A DNA stretch of 64,000 bases from an uncultured Clostridia bacterium (lineage in GTDB: Bacteria > Bacillota > Clostridia > Oscillospirales > Acutalibacteraceae): NCBI GenBank assembly GCA_944384815.1, contig CALWUW010000025.1, positions 153,896 through 217,895 of the forward strand, written 5' to 3'. Position 1 is the first letter of the stretch. Each line of letters begins with the position of its first letter. The notes beneath the pieces were generated by a model. It was not told the origin of the DNA and made no database searches. It was given only the letters and a program-made list of their open reading frames with translations. This document shows, one piece after another, positions 25,548 to 35,348 of the stretch. Made by a program: the position numbers and the translations under genes.

Positions 25548-27212
25548 GTGATCCAAGGATTAGAACTTCGGGATGCGCTGATTTCCGGCGCAAATGCCAT
25601 TGCAAAACATAAGACACAAGTAGATGAACTGAACATTTTCCCCGTGCCGGACGGTGATACCGGTACAAATATGGGCATGACCATGGGGGCTGCGGCAAAG
25701 GCTCTGGAAGATGCCTCCGGCTCCGCAGGGGAAATTGCCAAAAAGGCCGCCTCCGCTTTGCTGCGGGGCGCTCGAGGAAATTCCGGTGTAATTCTTTCCC
25801 TGCTGTTCCGGGGATTTGCCAAAGGCGTGGAAGGCCTGGAGAAGCTTACCGGAACGGATCTGGCCAACGCGCTGGGCATGGGCGTGGAAGCCGCCTACAA
25901 AGCTGTTATGAAGCCTACGGAAGGAACGATCCTGACGGTTTCCCGGGTAGCCTGTGAAAAAGGCAAAGCGGCTGCGGAAATCGATGATGACGCCGTTTAT
26001 GTATGGGGCGCTATCTGCAAAGGAGCGGCGGAAGCTTTGGAGGAAACTCCGGAGCAGCTTCCCGTTCTGAAGAAAGCCGGTGTTGTGGATGCCGGCGGAA
26101 AAGGTCTTTGCTATATTCTGGACGGCATGATGAGCGTATTTAAAGATCATGTGATCGTTTCCAACGACACCAGTGCAGCCGTAGCCGATATGAGCAGCGA
26201 TGAATTCTTCCGGAACGCCGCTGCAGAATTTGACCAGGATATTACCTTCACTTACTGCACCGAATTCATTGTGGGAAGAGACTCTTCCTGCAAGAAAGAT
26301 CCTATGGATCTTCGGAAGTATTTGGAAGGTATTGGCGACTGTGTGGTAGTTGTGGACGATGATGAAATCATCAAGGTGCATGTACACACAGAAGAACCCG
26401 GAAACGCTTTGCAGGCCGCTTTGGTATTCGGCCAGCTCCTTACGGTAAAGATCGAAAATATGAAGGAGCAGCATCGTAAAGCCGCAGAAGCCAATGAAGC
26501 TGCCAAAGCTAAAGAGCCTAAGCCTTCTTTGGATCCTGTTGAGCCTACGGAAGAGATCGGTTTTGTGGCCGTAGCCGCAGGAGAGGGATTGGAAACCCTG
26601 TTTACTGATCTGGGCTGCACCCATGTGGTCAGCGGCGGACAAACCATGAATCCCAGCACAGACGATATTTACGCGGCGGTTATGGCTACCCCTGCTAAAA
26701 CTGTTTTTGTGCTTCCCAACAACAAAAACATCATTATGGCAGCAGAACAAACCGTTCCCATGGTAAAGGACCGGAAAGTGATCGTCCTCCCCACCCGCAC
26801 CATTCCCCAGGGGCTTTCCGCCATGCTGGCCTATGACCCTGACGCTTCCATTGAGAAGAATGCAGTTTCCATGATGGAAGCAGCCGGAAACGTGGCTACC
26901 GGCCAGGTGACCTTTGCGGCCAGAGATTCCGAGTTCGGCGGCATGAAGATCCGGGAAGGAGATATTCTGGGGCTGGAAAACGGAAAGCTCACCATGGTAG
27001 AAAAGGATTTCGTCCACGCTTGCAGCAAGCTGACCCGCTCCATGGTGCACAGAGGCACTTCCTTCATCACGCTGATCTACGGTGCAGATGTGACGGAAGA
27101 ACAGGCTAATGACGCCTATACCCGCATTCGCTCCAAAGTCAGCAGCGATATTGAGATCACGTTGGTAAACGGCGGCCAGCCTGTGTATTACTTCATGGTC
27201 TCTGTGGAATAA
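25548..27212 (+). CDS. fakA: Fatty acid kinase subunit A (DhaL/YloV family)
   Basis: A 554-residue protein, the usual length of FakA/YloV. It starts at GTG 25548 with GGGAG upstream. The N-terminal ~200 residues are a DhaL-type ATP-binding domain with the Mg-binding motif NIFPVPDGDTGTNMGMT and ARGNSGVILS. A Cys/His-containing linker and a C-terminal FakA domain (~320-554) follow. FakA phosphorylates fatty acids bound to a FakB (DegV-type) partner so that they can enter phospholipid synthesis. In Firmicutes it is commonly encoded directly before recG, as here. No fakB gene lies in the window. Confidence 0.93.
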   Translation: MIQGLELRDALISGANAIAKHKTQVDELNIFPVPDGDTGTNMGMTMGAAAKALEDASGSAGEIAKKAASALLRGARGNSGVILSLLFRGFAKGVEGLEKLTGTDLANALGMGVEAAYKAVMKPTEGTILTVSRVACEKGKAAAEIDDDAVYVWGAICKGAAEALEETPEQLPVLKKAGVVDAGGKGLCYILDGMMSVFKDHVIVSNDTSAAVADMSSDEFFRNAAAEFDQDITFTYCTEFIVGRDSSCKKDPMDLRKYLEGIGDCVVVVDDDEIIKVHVHTEEPGNALQAALVFGQLLTVKIENMKEQHRKAAEANEAAKAKEPKPSLDPVEPTEEIGFVAVAAGEGLETLFTDLGCTHVVSGGQTMNPSTDDIYAAVMATPAKTVFVLPNNKNIIMAAEQTVPMVKDRKVIVLPTRTIPQGLSAMLAYDPDASIEKNAVSMMEAAGNVATGQVTFAARDSEFGGMKIREGDILGLENGKLTMVEKDFVHACSKLTRSMVHRGTSFITLIYGADVTEEQANDAYTRIRSKVSSDIEITLVNGGQPVYYFMVSVE

Positions 27213-27288
27213 GAACCACGAAAATTTTCCAAACAAAAAAGGGGATGCGGAAGCTTTGTCTTTCCGCTGAAAGTAACGGATAGACTGT

Positions 27289-27309
27289 GGACTAGGGACT
27301 AGGGACTAT
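27289..27309 (+). repeat. 7-bp tandem repeat over the recG start
   Basis: Three copies of a GGACTAG-type unit (27289-27295, 27296-27302, 27303-27309, the last ending in T) run into the recG ATG at 27308. The AGGG at the unit junctions is the only ribosome-binding-like sequence. Confidence 0.8.
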
Positions 27310-29344
27310 GCCTTCTTTATATGAACTTCCCATAACCAATTTAAAAGGCGTCGGCGAGACCCGCGCCCGGCTTTATCAGAAGCTGGGCGTGGATTCCGTC
27401 GGCGCTTTGCTACGTTTTTATCCCCGTTCCTATGTGGATATGAGCCATGTGTTCCCCATTGCTCACGCCCCTCTGGAAACGCCCTGCGCGCTGCGGGTGC
27501 GTCTGCTCTCTCCTCCGGTGGAGACAAGAGTCAAAGGCGGTATGTTGCTGACGAAAGTTACCGTTTCGGACGACTCAGCCTTTCCTTTGACTCTGACATT
27601 TTTCAACAACCCCTATATCAAGCGATCCATGAAAATGGATACAGAGTATCTGCTATATGGAAAAATCACCGCTAACTTTCTAAAACGGGAGATGACGGCG
27701 CCGGAATGGATGCAGGCGGAAACCGCTCCGGCTATCCGCCCGGTTTACCGGCAAACCAAAGGGCTCACCAGCCGCATGATTCAGGAGAATGCACGTCAGG
27801 CCCTTTCCCTGCTTCCTGACCCTATGCGGGATCCGCTGCCTTCGGCCATTCGGGAACAATATCAGCTTTGCCATCTGCGCTACGCTTTGGAAAATATTCA
27901 TTTGCCCCAGGACATGCTGGGAGCGGAATTAGCCCGGAAACGCCTGATTTTTGAGGAACTTTTGGTCCTTCAGCTGGCTCTTCTGCGGATGAAAAGCCGC
28001 AGCCGAAAAGCTTCCGGTATTATTTTTGAAAAAGACACGCTGGAGGAATTCTGCGCCCGGCTGCCGTTTACCCCCACCTCCGCCCAGATCCGGGCCATGA
28101 AGGAATGCACGGCAGATCTGCGCAGCGGATTCCCTATGAACCGGCTGATTCAGGGAGACGTGGGCAGCGGTAAAACCGCTGTAGCGGCCGCTTTATGTTA
28201 CGCAGCGGCAAAAAACGGATTTCAGGCCGCGCTGATGGCTCCTACGGAAATTTTGGCCCAGCAGCATTTTTCCACCCTTTCCCAATTTTTAGAAGGAACC
28301 GGCATTTCCCTTACCTTGCTCACCGGTTCCCTTTCTGCTAAGGAAAAGCGGGAAGCTTTGTCCGGCCTGGAAAACGGCTCGATTTCTTTGGCGGTGGGCA
28401 CCCACGCGCTACTCTCCCAAGGGGTACATTTTACCAATCTGGGGCTTGTAATCACCGACGAACAGCATCGTTTCGGCGTTGCCCAGCGGGAGGCTTTGGC
28501 AGGAAAAGGAAAGTCCCCCCATCTTTTGGTTATGAGTGCCACACCTATTCCCCGCACATTGGCTTTGATGATTTACGGCGATTTGGACCTCTCCGTTCTG
28601 GATGAGCTCCCCCCCGGCCGCACACCGGTAAAAACCTATGCCATTTCCAGCGACAAACGGCAAAGAGCTTTTGGATTTCTGCGAAAACATGTACGGCAAG
28701 GCCTGCAGTGCTATATCATCTGCCCCATGATCGAAGAAAGCGCCAACGATATGGCCAGTGTATCCCAATACGCGGAATCCCTTCAGAAAAACTGGCTTCC
28801 CGACTGCCGGATCGGTCAACTTCACGGAAAAATGTCCTCCCAGGAAAAAGAAGTCATCATGAAACAGTTTGCTCAGGGAGAAATTGATATTTTGGTCTCC
28901 ACCACAGTGGTGGAAGTAGGTATGGACGTGCCCAACGCGGCAGTAATGATGATCGAAAACGCAGAGCGCTACGGCCTTTCACAGCTGCATCAGCTTCGGG
29001 GGCGCGTGGGGCGCGGAAAAGCAGCCTCCACCTGCATTTTGGTCTCGGATGCGCAAAACGAGGAAGCCCAGGCAAGAATGCGGATCATGTGCTCCACTTC
29101 GGATGGCTTCCGCATTGCCGATGAAGATCTCCGCCTGCGGGGCCCCGGAGACTTTTTCGGTTCCCGGCAGCATGGCCTTCCGGAACTGAAAATCGCCGGC
29201 TTGCTTTCCGATACTTCCACCCTTCGGGAAACCCAGGAAGTGGCCCGGAATCTTCTCCGGGAGGATTTCTCCCTGGAACAGCCGGAACATCGGGGACTGC
29301 GGGGAGAAGTTTCTCTGTTATTAAAGAATCTGGGGAAAAACTGA
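27308..29344 (+). CDS. recG: ATP-dependent DNA helicase RecG
   Basis: A 678-residue protein of normal RecG length. The N-terminal wedge/OB domain (~1-230) contacts branched DNA. Helicase motifs follow: I GDVGSGKTAV, Ia APTEILAQQH, II DEQHRFG, III MSATPIPRT, V VEVGMDVPNA and VI QLHQLRGRVGRG. The C-terminal TRG-type motif region lies around LRGPGDFFGSRQHGLPELK. It remodels stalled replication forks and Holliday junctions. It probably shares a transcript with fakA (95 bp apart). Translation starts inside a 7-bp tandem repeat without a normal SD. Confidence 0.96.
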   Translation: MPSLYELPITNLKGVGETRARLYQKLGVDSVGALLRFYPRSYVDMSHVFPIAHAPLETPCALRVRLLSPPVETRVKGGMLLTKVTVSDDSAFPLTLTFFNNPYIKRSMKMDTEYLLYGKITANFLKREMTAPEWMQAETAPAIRPVYRQTKGLTSRMIQENARQALSLLPDPMRDPLPSAIREQYQLCHLRYALENIHLPQDMLGAELARKRLIFEELLVLQLALLRMKSRSRKASGIIFEKDTLEEFCARLPFTPTSAQIRAMKECTADLRSGFPMNRLIQGDVGSGKTAVAAALCYAAAKNGFQAALMAPTEILAQQHFSTLSQFLEGTGISLTLLTGSLSAKEKREALSGLENGSISLAVGTHALLSQGVHFTNLGLVITDEQHRFGVAQREALAGKGKSPHLLVMSATPIPRTLALMIYGDLDLSVLDELPPGRTPVKTYAISSDKRQRAFGFLRKHVRQGLQCYIICPMIEESANDMASVSQYAESLQKNWLPDCRIGQLHGKMSSQEKEVIMKQFAQGEIDILVSTTVVEVGMDVPNAAVMMIENAERYGLSQLHQLRGRVGRGKAASTCILVSDAQNEEAQARMRIMCSTSDGFRIADEDLRLRGPGDFFGSRQHGLPELKIAGLLSDTSTLRETQEVARNLLREDFSLEQPEHRGLRGEVSLLLKNLGKN

Positions 29345-29375
29345 TTTTTTGCTTCATAGGAAAGCTGTGTATGAA

Positions 29376-29404
29376 AAAAGCGCCGGCGAAAGCCGACGCT
29401 TTTC
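29376..29404. terminator. Bidirectional terminator after recG
   Basis: AAAAGCGCCGGC GAAA GCCGACGCTTTT has near-perfect arms with A- and T-tracts built in. It separates converging recG and the phosphoesterase gene. Confidence 0.85.
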
Positions 29405-29415
29405 ATTCTCTCTGC

Positions 29416-30093
29416 TTATTTTTTAGCAGGCGGTTCTGCAGGAAGGATCTCCCGGAACAATGCGCAATGCCGGGGCGTAACCACGCGGTCCATGTGGCAA
29501 GCACCAAAAAACCAGCGTTTATACTGCACCTGCTTGGCAATGGCTCGGAAAAAAGCCTTCAAAGGTGCCGCCGTTTCCCGGCTGTCTTCCTCGGATAAAT
29601 GCATCCCCGGCGCCGGCGTGTAGGTAATGATATAATCCACCTGCATATTGGCCTGTTTCAGTTTTTGCGCACCTTTTTCCATCTCCTCCATGGAGGGCAT
29701 TTCCTTTTCCCACCAATATCCGGCGTCTTGATACATTTGCTTCTCTGGGTTTTCCCCTCCGCCAAATACAAAAAAGGTCTTCCCCTCTAAAGTATAAATC
29801 TCCCCTCGAAGCAAATGAAAGATATTTTCTCCCAGCTTCTGCACTTCTCCCCCATTCCATTCTTCCCGGGGATATTCCTCCAGAAGGTCGTAATTTTCAT
29901 GCACACCATCGGCAAAGGCAATGGTGTATTTTTTCTTCTGCAATTTTTTCAGGGTTTTCTTCTCTGCGCTGTCCCCAGTCCAGAGGAATCCGAAATCGCC
30001 GCAAACCAGCAAGATGTCTCCCTTTTTCAGCTTGCGTGCCCCTTCATCCAAACGGCTGATATCCCCATGCAGATCTCCTGTTATATAAACCAT
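29416..30093 (-). CDS. Metallophosphoesterase of unknown substrate
   Basis: A 225-residue calcineurin-like phosphoesterase. I chose ATG 30093 (MVYITGDLHGD), with GGGAGG 7 nt upstream. Metal-ligand motifs seen are GDLHGD (~6-11), CGDFGFLW (GDxxD-like), ADGVHENYD in place of GNHE, and two His near the C-terminus (MHLSEED and the FGACHMDR segment in place of GHxH). The family is abundant in gut clostridia and usually sits alone. I cannot say whether the substrate is a nucleotide, phosphoprotein or other phosphoester. Confidence 0.8.
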   Translation of the reverse strand: MVYITGDLHGDISRLDEGARKLKKGDILLVCGDFGFLWTGDSAEKKTLKKLQKKKYTIAFADGVHENYDLLEEYPREEWNGGEVQKLGENIFHLLRGEIYTLEGKTFFVFGGGENPEKQMYQDAGYWWEKEMPSMEEMEKGAQKLKQANMQVDYIITYTPAPGMHLSEEDSRETAAPLKAFFRAIAKQVQYKRWFFGACHMDRVVTPRHCALFREILPAEPPAKK

Positions 30094-30265
30094 GCAAAAA
30101 CCTCCCAGTAAAACCAAAAAACCGAATAATTTCTTTGTCGTTCAAAAAGTTCATCTTTTCTTTTTCTTGTGTTCCTGCTATACTAAAATATGTTTGTACA
30201 TCATTTACCCGAAACTGACCGAAAACGGTTCCTATACATCATATCACAACGGAGGCAAAAGTTCC

Positions 30266-31624
30266 ATGAAAAAAAAGCTGGTTTCTTTTCTGATGGTTTT
30301 GCTGCTGGTGCTTTCTTCCTGTTTTATCCCGGCCCAAGCTGCTACGTTTACCATTGACTTTGATCTGCATTGCGCGGCTGTGGAGCTTGTGAATCTGGAC
30401 ACCGGCGCCGTTGTTTTCTCTAAAAATCCGGATGAGCGGCGGGAGCCTGCTTCCCTTACCAAAATCATGACGTACATTGTGGTGTGCGACGCCGTGAAGG
30501 ATCCAGACAACACGGTCGTTACCGTTTCCCAGAATGTAGAAGACGCCCTGTTGGGAACAGGGGGCTCCCTTTCCGGGTTGAAAGTAGGAGATCAATTAAC
30601 GGTGACCCAGCTGCTGAACTGCATGATGGTGGCTTCCGGCAACGACGCGGCTTTGGCTCTGGCGGACTATGTTTGCCAAGGAGACCTGAATGCCTTTGCG
30701 GAAAAAATGAACCAAAAGGCCCAGGAAATCGGATGCACCGGAACCCACTTCAATAATGTGCATGGTCTTCACGATGAAAACCATTACACCACAGCCCACG
30801 ATCTTTCTCTGATGACCCAGTACGCCATGAACCATTCTTCCCGCTTTATCGAAACTTCCAACCAAACCCGCTATCGCTATGAACCAGTAGGTGGCCCGGA
30901 GGCCGGAGTTTCCCGCCTTTTGACAACGCCCAACCGCCTGATCGACAAGAATTTGGATCCGCAGTATTATTATTCCTATGCCCAAGGAATTAAAACCGGA
31001 TTTACCGATCAGGCCGGTTACTGCATCGCTTCCATCGCCGTGAATCCCAATTCCGGATACAGTTATCTTTGTATTGCTCTGGGAGCTCCCAGTGTGGATG
31101 AAAACGGTAAAAAAATTACCACCCGGGGAGAATGTATTGACAGCGTCAACCTTTACAAATGGGCTTTTTCCAATCTGGCCATCCAGACCATTGCCAGCAA
31201 AGAAGACGCCGCTACGGAAATCGCGCTGGAATACGCCTGGAATAAGGACACTTTGCTTCTTACTCCGGAAGACGATTGCCGCACCATTCTGCCCAAGGAT
31301 ATTTCCCCCAGCAGTATTTTGGCCACTTTAAATGTTCCGGATTCTGTGGAAGCCCCGGTGAAGAAAGGCGATGTGATCGGAACGGTCACCTACAGCTATG
31401 CCGACCAGGAACTAACCACCGTGAATCTGGTGGCGGCGGAAAGTGTGGAGCGCAGCGAGCTTCTGAAAAGCGCCGCTACCGTTCGGGATGTAATCACCTC
31501 CGGCTGGTTTTTGGCCATTGCCGCTGTGATTGCCGTTTTGGTGGCCGCTTATCTGGTACTGGCTTTGGTCTATAATCGGAAAAAGAAAAAATTGCGGAAA
31601 GTTAAAAAATACAAAGACCTTTGA
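30266..31624 (+). CDS. D-alanyl-D-alanine carboxypeptidase (DacF/PBP5-like)
   Basis: A 452-residue exported protein. ATG 30266 has CGGAGG 9 nt upstream. The signal peptide (~1-28) ends at AQAA. The peptidase S11 domain has the nucleophile motif SLTK, SGN and KTG. A C-terminal beta-domain leads to one membrane anchor (~415-437) and a very basic tail KKKKLRKVKKYK. It trims the terminal D-Ala from peptidoglycan stem peptides on the outer face of the membrane. The C-terminal hydrophobic helix with a basic tail replaces the amphipathic anchor of classical PBP5. An extended -10 (TGCTATACT, ~30177-30185) is the likely promoter. Confidence 0.93.
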   Translation: MKKKLVSFLMVLLLVLSSCFIPAQAATFTIDFDLHCAAVELVNLDTGAVVFSKNPDERREPASLTKIMTYIVVCDAVKDPDNTVVTVSQNVEDALLGTGGSLSGLKVGDQLTVTQLLNCMMVASGNDAALALADYVCQGDLNAFAEKMNQKAQEIGCTGTHFNNVHGLHDENHYTTAHDLSLMTQYAMNHSSRFIETSNQTRYRYEPVGGPEAGVSRLLTTPNRLIDKNLDPQYYYSYAQGIKTGFTDQAGYCIASIAVNPNSGYSYLCIALGAPSVDENGKKITTRGECIDSVNLYKWAFSNLAIQTIASKEDAATEIALEYAWNKDTLLLTPEDDCRTILPKDISPSSILATLNVPDSVEAPVKKGDVIGTVTYSYADQELTTVNLVAAESVERSELLKSAATVRDVITSGWFLAIAAVIAVLVAAYLVLALVYNRKKKKLRKVKKYKDL

Positions 31625-31662
31625 TTTTCTGCGGGACTTTCACCCCATTGGGAGGAGAAAAC

Positions 31663-32361
31663 ATGAAATCTTATACCACGATTTTTCTGGATATGGACGG
31701 CACTCTTCTGGATTTTGAAAAATGCGAGTCTACGGCATTGGAGAGCATTTTCGCTAAACACGGATTCCCCTATTCCCCGGAGATCCGAAGCCGTTACAAT
31801 GAAATCAACAGTCACCTGTGGAAAGAATACGAGCTGGGCCACATTGAAAAAGCCATTATTCACAGCACCCGCTTTCAGCAGCTGTTTCAGGAAATGAATA
31901 TTCCCGGGGACGGAATTGCTTTTAATCGGGAGTATCTTTCCGAGCTGGGAAAAAATTGGTACCCTATACCGGGAGCCCAGGAGGTCTGCCGAATTCTGGC
32001 TTCTCGCTTCCGCCTTTACCTGGCTACCAACGGCGTGGGCCTGACACAAAGAAGCCGGGCCGAAGGCAGCGGACTTCTCCCCTTTTTGCAGAACATATTT
32101 ATTTCGGAAGAAATGGGCATCCAAAAGCCCCATCCCGGATTTTTTGAAAAGGCCGCTTCCCGCATCCCTCATTTTCAAAAGGATGAGACCCTGATCGTAG
32201 GGGATTCCCTTTCTTCGGATATGAAAGGTGGGCTGAACTTCGGAATCGATGTTTGCTGGTTCAATCCCGGCGGTGAGCCAAACCCCGGCCTGCCTTTAAC
32301 CTATGAGATCCGTTCCCTTTGGGATCTGCCCCCTCTTTTGGGTATTTCCAAGGAAGACTGA
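31663..32361 (+). CDS. HAD-superfamily phosphatase (YjjG-like)
   Basis: A 232-residue HAD hydrolase of the YjjG/YfnB type, preceded by GGGAGGAG. Motif I is FLDMDGTLLDF, motif II LATNGVG, motif III Lys in GIQKPHP and motif IV GDSLSSDMKGG. A helical cap lies between motifs I and II. YjjG relatives dephosphorylate nucleoside monophosphates (pyrimidine house-cleaning), but specificity in this branch is broad. It starts 38 bp after the carboxypeptidase gene, so the two are probably co-transcribed. Confidence 0.9.
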   Translation: MKSYTTIFLDMDGTLLDFEKCESTALESIFAKHGFPYSPEIRSRYNEINSHLWKEYELGHIEKAIIHSTRFQQLFQEMNIPGDGIAFNREYLSELGKNWYPIPGAQEVCRILASRFRLYLATNGVGLTQRSRAEGSGLLPFLQNIFISEEMGIQKPHPGFFEKAASRIPHFQKDETLIVGDSLSSDMKGGLNFGIDVCWFNPGGEPNPGLPLTYEIRSLWDLPPLLGISKED

Positions 32362-32382
32362 GAAAATCGCTTAAAGCAGATA

Positions 32383-32422
32383 AAAAGCCCTATGGGGAGA
32401 ATACTCTCCCCATAGGGCTTTT
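32383..32422. terminator. Bidirectional terminator between HAD and dehydrogenase genes
   Basis: An 18-bp perfect inverted repeat begins AAAAGCCCTATGGGGAGA with a 4-nt loop. Its own A/T ends serve both directions. Confidence 0.92.
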
Positions 32423-32433
32423 CGCTGCTTTTT

Positions 32434-33393
32434 TTAAACTACCCGATTTCTCCGGCCTCCCTGCAAAAACGACCGCATATTTTCGTAAACCTCCTGCACC
32501 AGGCGTTCCCGGGACTCCTTGGCGGCCCAGGCCATGTGCGGCGTCAAAAGCAGGCGGCGATCCTCCGCCGGGAACTGCAGAAAAGGATGTTCCTTGGGCA
32601 AGGGCTCCTGGGTAAAGACATCCATTGCCGCCCCGGCCAGCTTGTGTTCTTGCAGGGCTTTTACAAGGTCCTTTTCATTTACGATCCCGCCCCGCCCCAC
32701 ATTCAGCAAATAGGCTGTGGATTTCATCCTGGAAAGCTCCCGGAACGTAAAGCGATTTTCCGTGCTGGGATTCAGGGGCGCGTGAATGCTTAAAATATCG
32801 GAAACTTCCAGCAGGCTTTCCAGCTCCACTTGGGGATAGGGCTCCGGACGCTGAACACCGCTGGCGGAAGCATACACCACCGAGCAGCCGAATGCCTGAG
32901 CCAATTCGGCCACCCGGTGACCAATGGCGCCCAGGCCGAAAATCCCCCAGGTTTTTCCCCGCAACTCAAAAAAAGAGCGGGAAACCGGCGCGTACCGGTC
33001 TTCGGAGACGGAGGCCCATTTTCGTGTATACCTGTGATACGTATCCAACTGTTCCATCAAATGAAACAGCATGGCAAAGGTGTGCTGGGCCACACTGTCC
33101 GTAGAATATGCCGGAACGTTGCACACGCCGATGCCCCGGCTTTTTACATACTCCAGGTCCACGGTATTGACGCCTGTAGAAGTCAGGCAGATCAGCTGAA
33201 GATTTTGGGCACAGCTCAGCGTTTCCCGGGTAAAAGGGACTTTATTGCTCACCAGGATCTGGGCGTCTTTAGCCCGCTCCCGGGCTTCCTCCACCGTGGA
33301 ATGGGGGTACAGTGAAAGCTCCCCCAGCTCTTCCCAACGTTTGTAGGAAAGATCATCTCCCAGCGTTTGTGCGTCCAAAAGACAAATTTTCAT
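32434..33393 (-). CDS. D-isomer-specific 2-hydroxyacid dehydrogenase
   Basis: A 319-residue NAD-dependent oxidoreductase. I chose ATG 33393 with AGGAGGAAGG upstream. The Rossmann motif GLGAIG (~150) and the catalytic trio are visible: Arg in SIHAPLNPSTENR...NVGRGG, Glu near the following helix, and His in LLTPHMAWA. It interconverts a 2-oxoacid and a D-2-hydroxyacid (glycerate/hydroxypyruvate-like enzymes are closest by pattern). It stands alone between two terminators or gaps, and the substrate is not predictable from context. Confidence 0.9.
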   Translation of the reverse strand: MKICLLDAQTLGDDLSYKRWEELGELSLYPHSTVEEARERAKDAQILVSNKVPFTRETLSCAQNLQLICLTSTGVNTVDLEYVKSRGIGVCNVPAYSTDSVAQHTFAMLFHLMEQLDTYHRYTRKWASVSEDRYAPVSRSFFELRGKTWGIFGLGAIGHRVAELAQAFGCSVVYASASGVQRPEPYPQVELESLLEVSDILSIHAPLNPSTENRFTFRELSRMKSTAYLLNVGRGGIVNEKDLVKALQEHKLAGAAMDVFTQEPLPKEHPFLQFPAEDRRLLLTPHMAWAAKESRERLVQEVYENMRSFLQGGRRNRVV

Positions 33394-33622
33394 AGCCTTC
33401 CTCCTGATTTTAACCATTTTCCCGGAGCCATTCTCCGCTTATTCTCATTTTGATCTATATTACCGGTTTTCCCTGTCTGTGCCGGTGCCGCTTTCCATAC
33501 GCTTCGTGCACAGCTTGATTCATAACATAGCCACATCCCGAAAAATATAATTTCGGGACGCCATTTCAAATGGCCCCTTTCCCCCACGAAAAACGCAGGA
33601 GAAAGGGGCGTCATATTGGACA

Positions 33623-35284
33623 TCAAAGAGCTTTATACCGGAAGAAACGGAAATCTGCCGCTTTTTCTTCATCCCGCATATCCTGCACGCAAACGCCCAC
33701 AAAGGCGCCGGTAAAGGCTCCGGGAACCCGGTCATCCGAAAGGGCGGAAGCGTCCAATCGGCCGCCGATGGTCTTCCTCTGCCCTTCTTCTTCATACCAG
33801 AATTCGCCTTTTTCCATATGTACTTCCACACCCAGGCGATACCGCCCGGTTTCTTTCAGCGGCAGGGTTTCAAACCCCACCACTTTGCCTGCCAGAATGG
33901 AAAGCACATTGATGGTCAGGCTTCCGGTTTCATCATCCCGGCTGATAAACAAGTAATACTGATGGTCCTCATCGTAGCGATAGACAAGGCCCGCGCTTTG
34001 GGAATAGGTCTCCGGATCAAATTCCAGCTCCGTTTCCGCCTCAAAGGAGAAATCCGTCTGCCTTCTGGCCATCAGGGACTGGCGATACCGGGAGAAGATG
34101 CTTTCTCTTCCACGAATATGCAGCCATCCCGGACGATGGGTGATATTGATGTCCTGGGGATCCCTGGGAATCCGCAAAGTCTGGAAATCCCGGAGGAAGG
34201 TCCGGGCAAACTCTTCCTGGTCTTCAAAGGTGTATACCCGTTCTACGCCGGACTTGCGCATTTCTTCTATAACCGGGACATCCTCTTCCAATTCCACAAA
34301 GTCCTGGGGATGATTGCCTCCCTGCTTCAGATACAGCCAATCATCCTCCCGCCATTCCACTTCCTGTAGCGCCGTTTCTCTGCCTAAAACGCAGCAATTT
34401 GTACCGGGCAGGGGCCTTCCGCACAGATGCACCAGGAACCAGCGTCCGTCCGGCGTATCGCAAATACTGGCATGGCCAGCCTTTTTCAGCCCAGACTGTC
34501 CCATGTCGTGGAGAAGCCCTCGGAAAAGGTGGCTGGGCTTTTTCCCGTCAATGCTGCCTTCCCAGGCGGTGATCACCGGATTTTCCGGATGCACTTCATA
34601 GGGACCCTGCAAAGTGCGGCTTCTGGCCAATGTTTCCGCATGCTCGTAGCTGGTGCCTCCTTCTGCGCACATCAGATAATACCAGCCGTTGCGTTTATAG
34701 AGGTGCGGCCCTTCCGTACAAGCCAAAGGCGTTCCCTGAAAAACATTCAACGGCTTGCCCACCAGCTTTTTCAGCTGCGGATCATATTCCTGCAGCACAA
34801 TACCCACAAAGGGGTTCTCTCCCCGTACTTGCTTGCGGTAATCCATTTCCATGTTCACCAGCCATTTTCTGCCGTCGTCATCATGGAACAGGGAAGGATC
34901 AAATCCGCTGGAATTCAGATACACCGGGTCCGACCAAGGGCCGGTGATGGACGGCGCTGTGGTCAGATAGTTAGGGGTCTCAAAAATTTCCCGCATATGG
35001 CCCTTGACCACCGTATAAATCAGATAAAACAAGCCGTCACTGTAAGAAAGGCAGGGCGCCCAGATTCCTCCGGAAGGCTCCACGCCTGCCATATCCAAAA
35101 GCACCTTGCTGTCCAAAGGCATAGCTACGGTTTCCCAATTCACCAAATCTCTGGAATGATGGATCCGCACGCCGGGGAACCATTCAAACGTGGACGTGGC
35201 AATATAATAATCCTCGCCTACCCGGCAAATGGACGGGTCCGCATGAAATCCCGGCAAAATCGGGTTCACAATTTTTGTGGACAT
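33623..35284 (-). CDS. Glycoside hydrolase family 43 beta-xylosidase/arabinofuranosidase
   Basis: A 553-residue GH43 enzyme with AGGAGGAG before ATG 35284. The five-blade propeller (~1-330) shows the general base Asp in ILPGFHADPS (~15), the pKa-modulating Asp in GFDPSLFHDDDG (~128) and the acid Glu in CTEGPHLYKRNG (~190). A C-terminal beta-sandwich (~340-553) follows, as in XynB-type beta-xylosidases. It has no signal peptide, so it acts on imported xylo-oligosaccharides in the cytoplasm. It lies 64 bp downstream of an esterase gene of the same strand, giving a small xylan-utilisation unit. Confidence 0.93.
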   Translation of the reverse strand: MSTKIVNPILPGFHADPSICRVGEDYYIATSTFEWFPGVRIHHSRDLVNWETVAMPLDSKVLLDMAGVEPSGGIWAPCLSYSDGLFYLIYTVVKGHMREIFETPNYLTTAPSITGPWSDPVYLNSSGFDPSLFHDDDGRKWLVNMEMDYRKQVRGENPFVGIVLQEYDPQLKKLVGKPLNVFQGTPLACTEGPHLYKRNGWYYLMCAEGGTSYEHAETLARSRTLQGPYEVHPENPVITAWEGSIDGKKPSHLFRGLLHDMGQSGLKKAGHASICDTPDGRWFLVHLCGRPLPGTNCCVLGRETALQEVEWREDDWLYLKQGGNHPQDFVELEEDVPVIEEMRKSGVERVYTFEDQEEFARTFLRDFQTLRIPRDPQDINITHRPGWLHIRGRESIFSRYRQSLMARRQTDFSFEAETELEFDPETYSQSAGLVYRYDEDHQYYLFISRDDETGSLTINVLSILAGKVVGFETLPLKETGRYRLGVEVHMEKGEFWYEEEGQRKTIGGRLDASALSDDRVPGAFTGAFVGVCVQDMRDEEKAADFRFFRYKAL

Positions 35285-35348
35285 AAAAACTCCTCCTTTG
35301 TTTTGCCCCTTCCGGCAAATTTTAACACTTCATTCTTGTGTAGTTCGG

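Noticed and set aside
33543-33612. Terminator or regulatory hairpin downstream of the GH43 gene
   Set aside because: The CCCCTTTC/GAAAGGGG arms enclose a long loop and no T-tract follows, so support is too weak.
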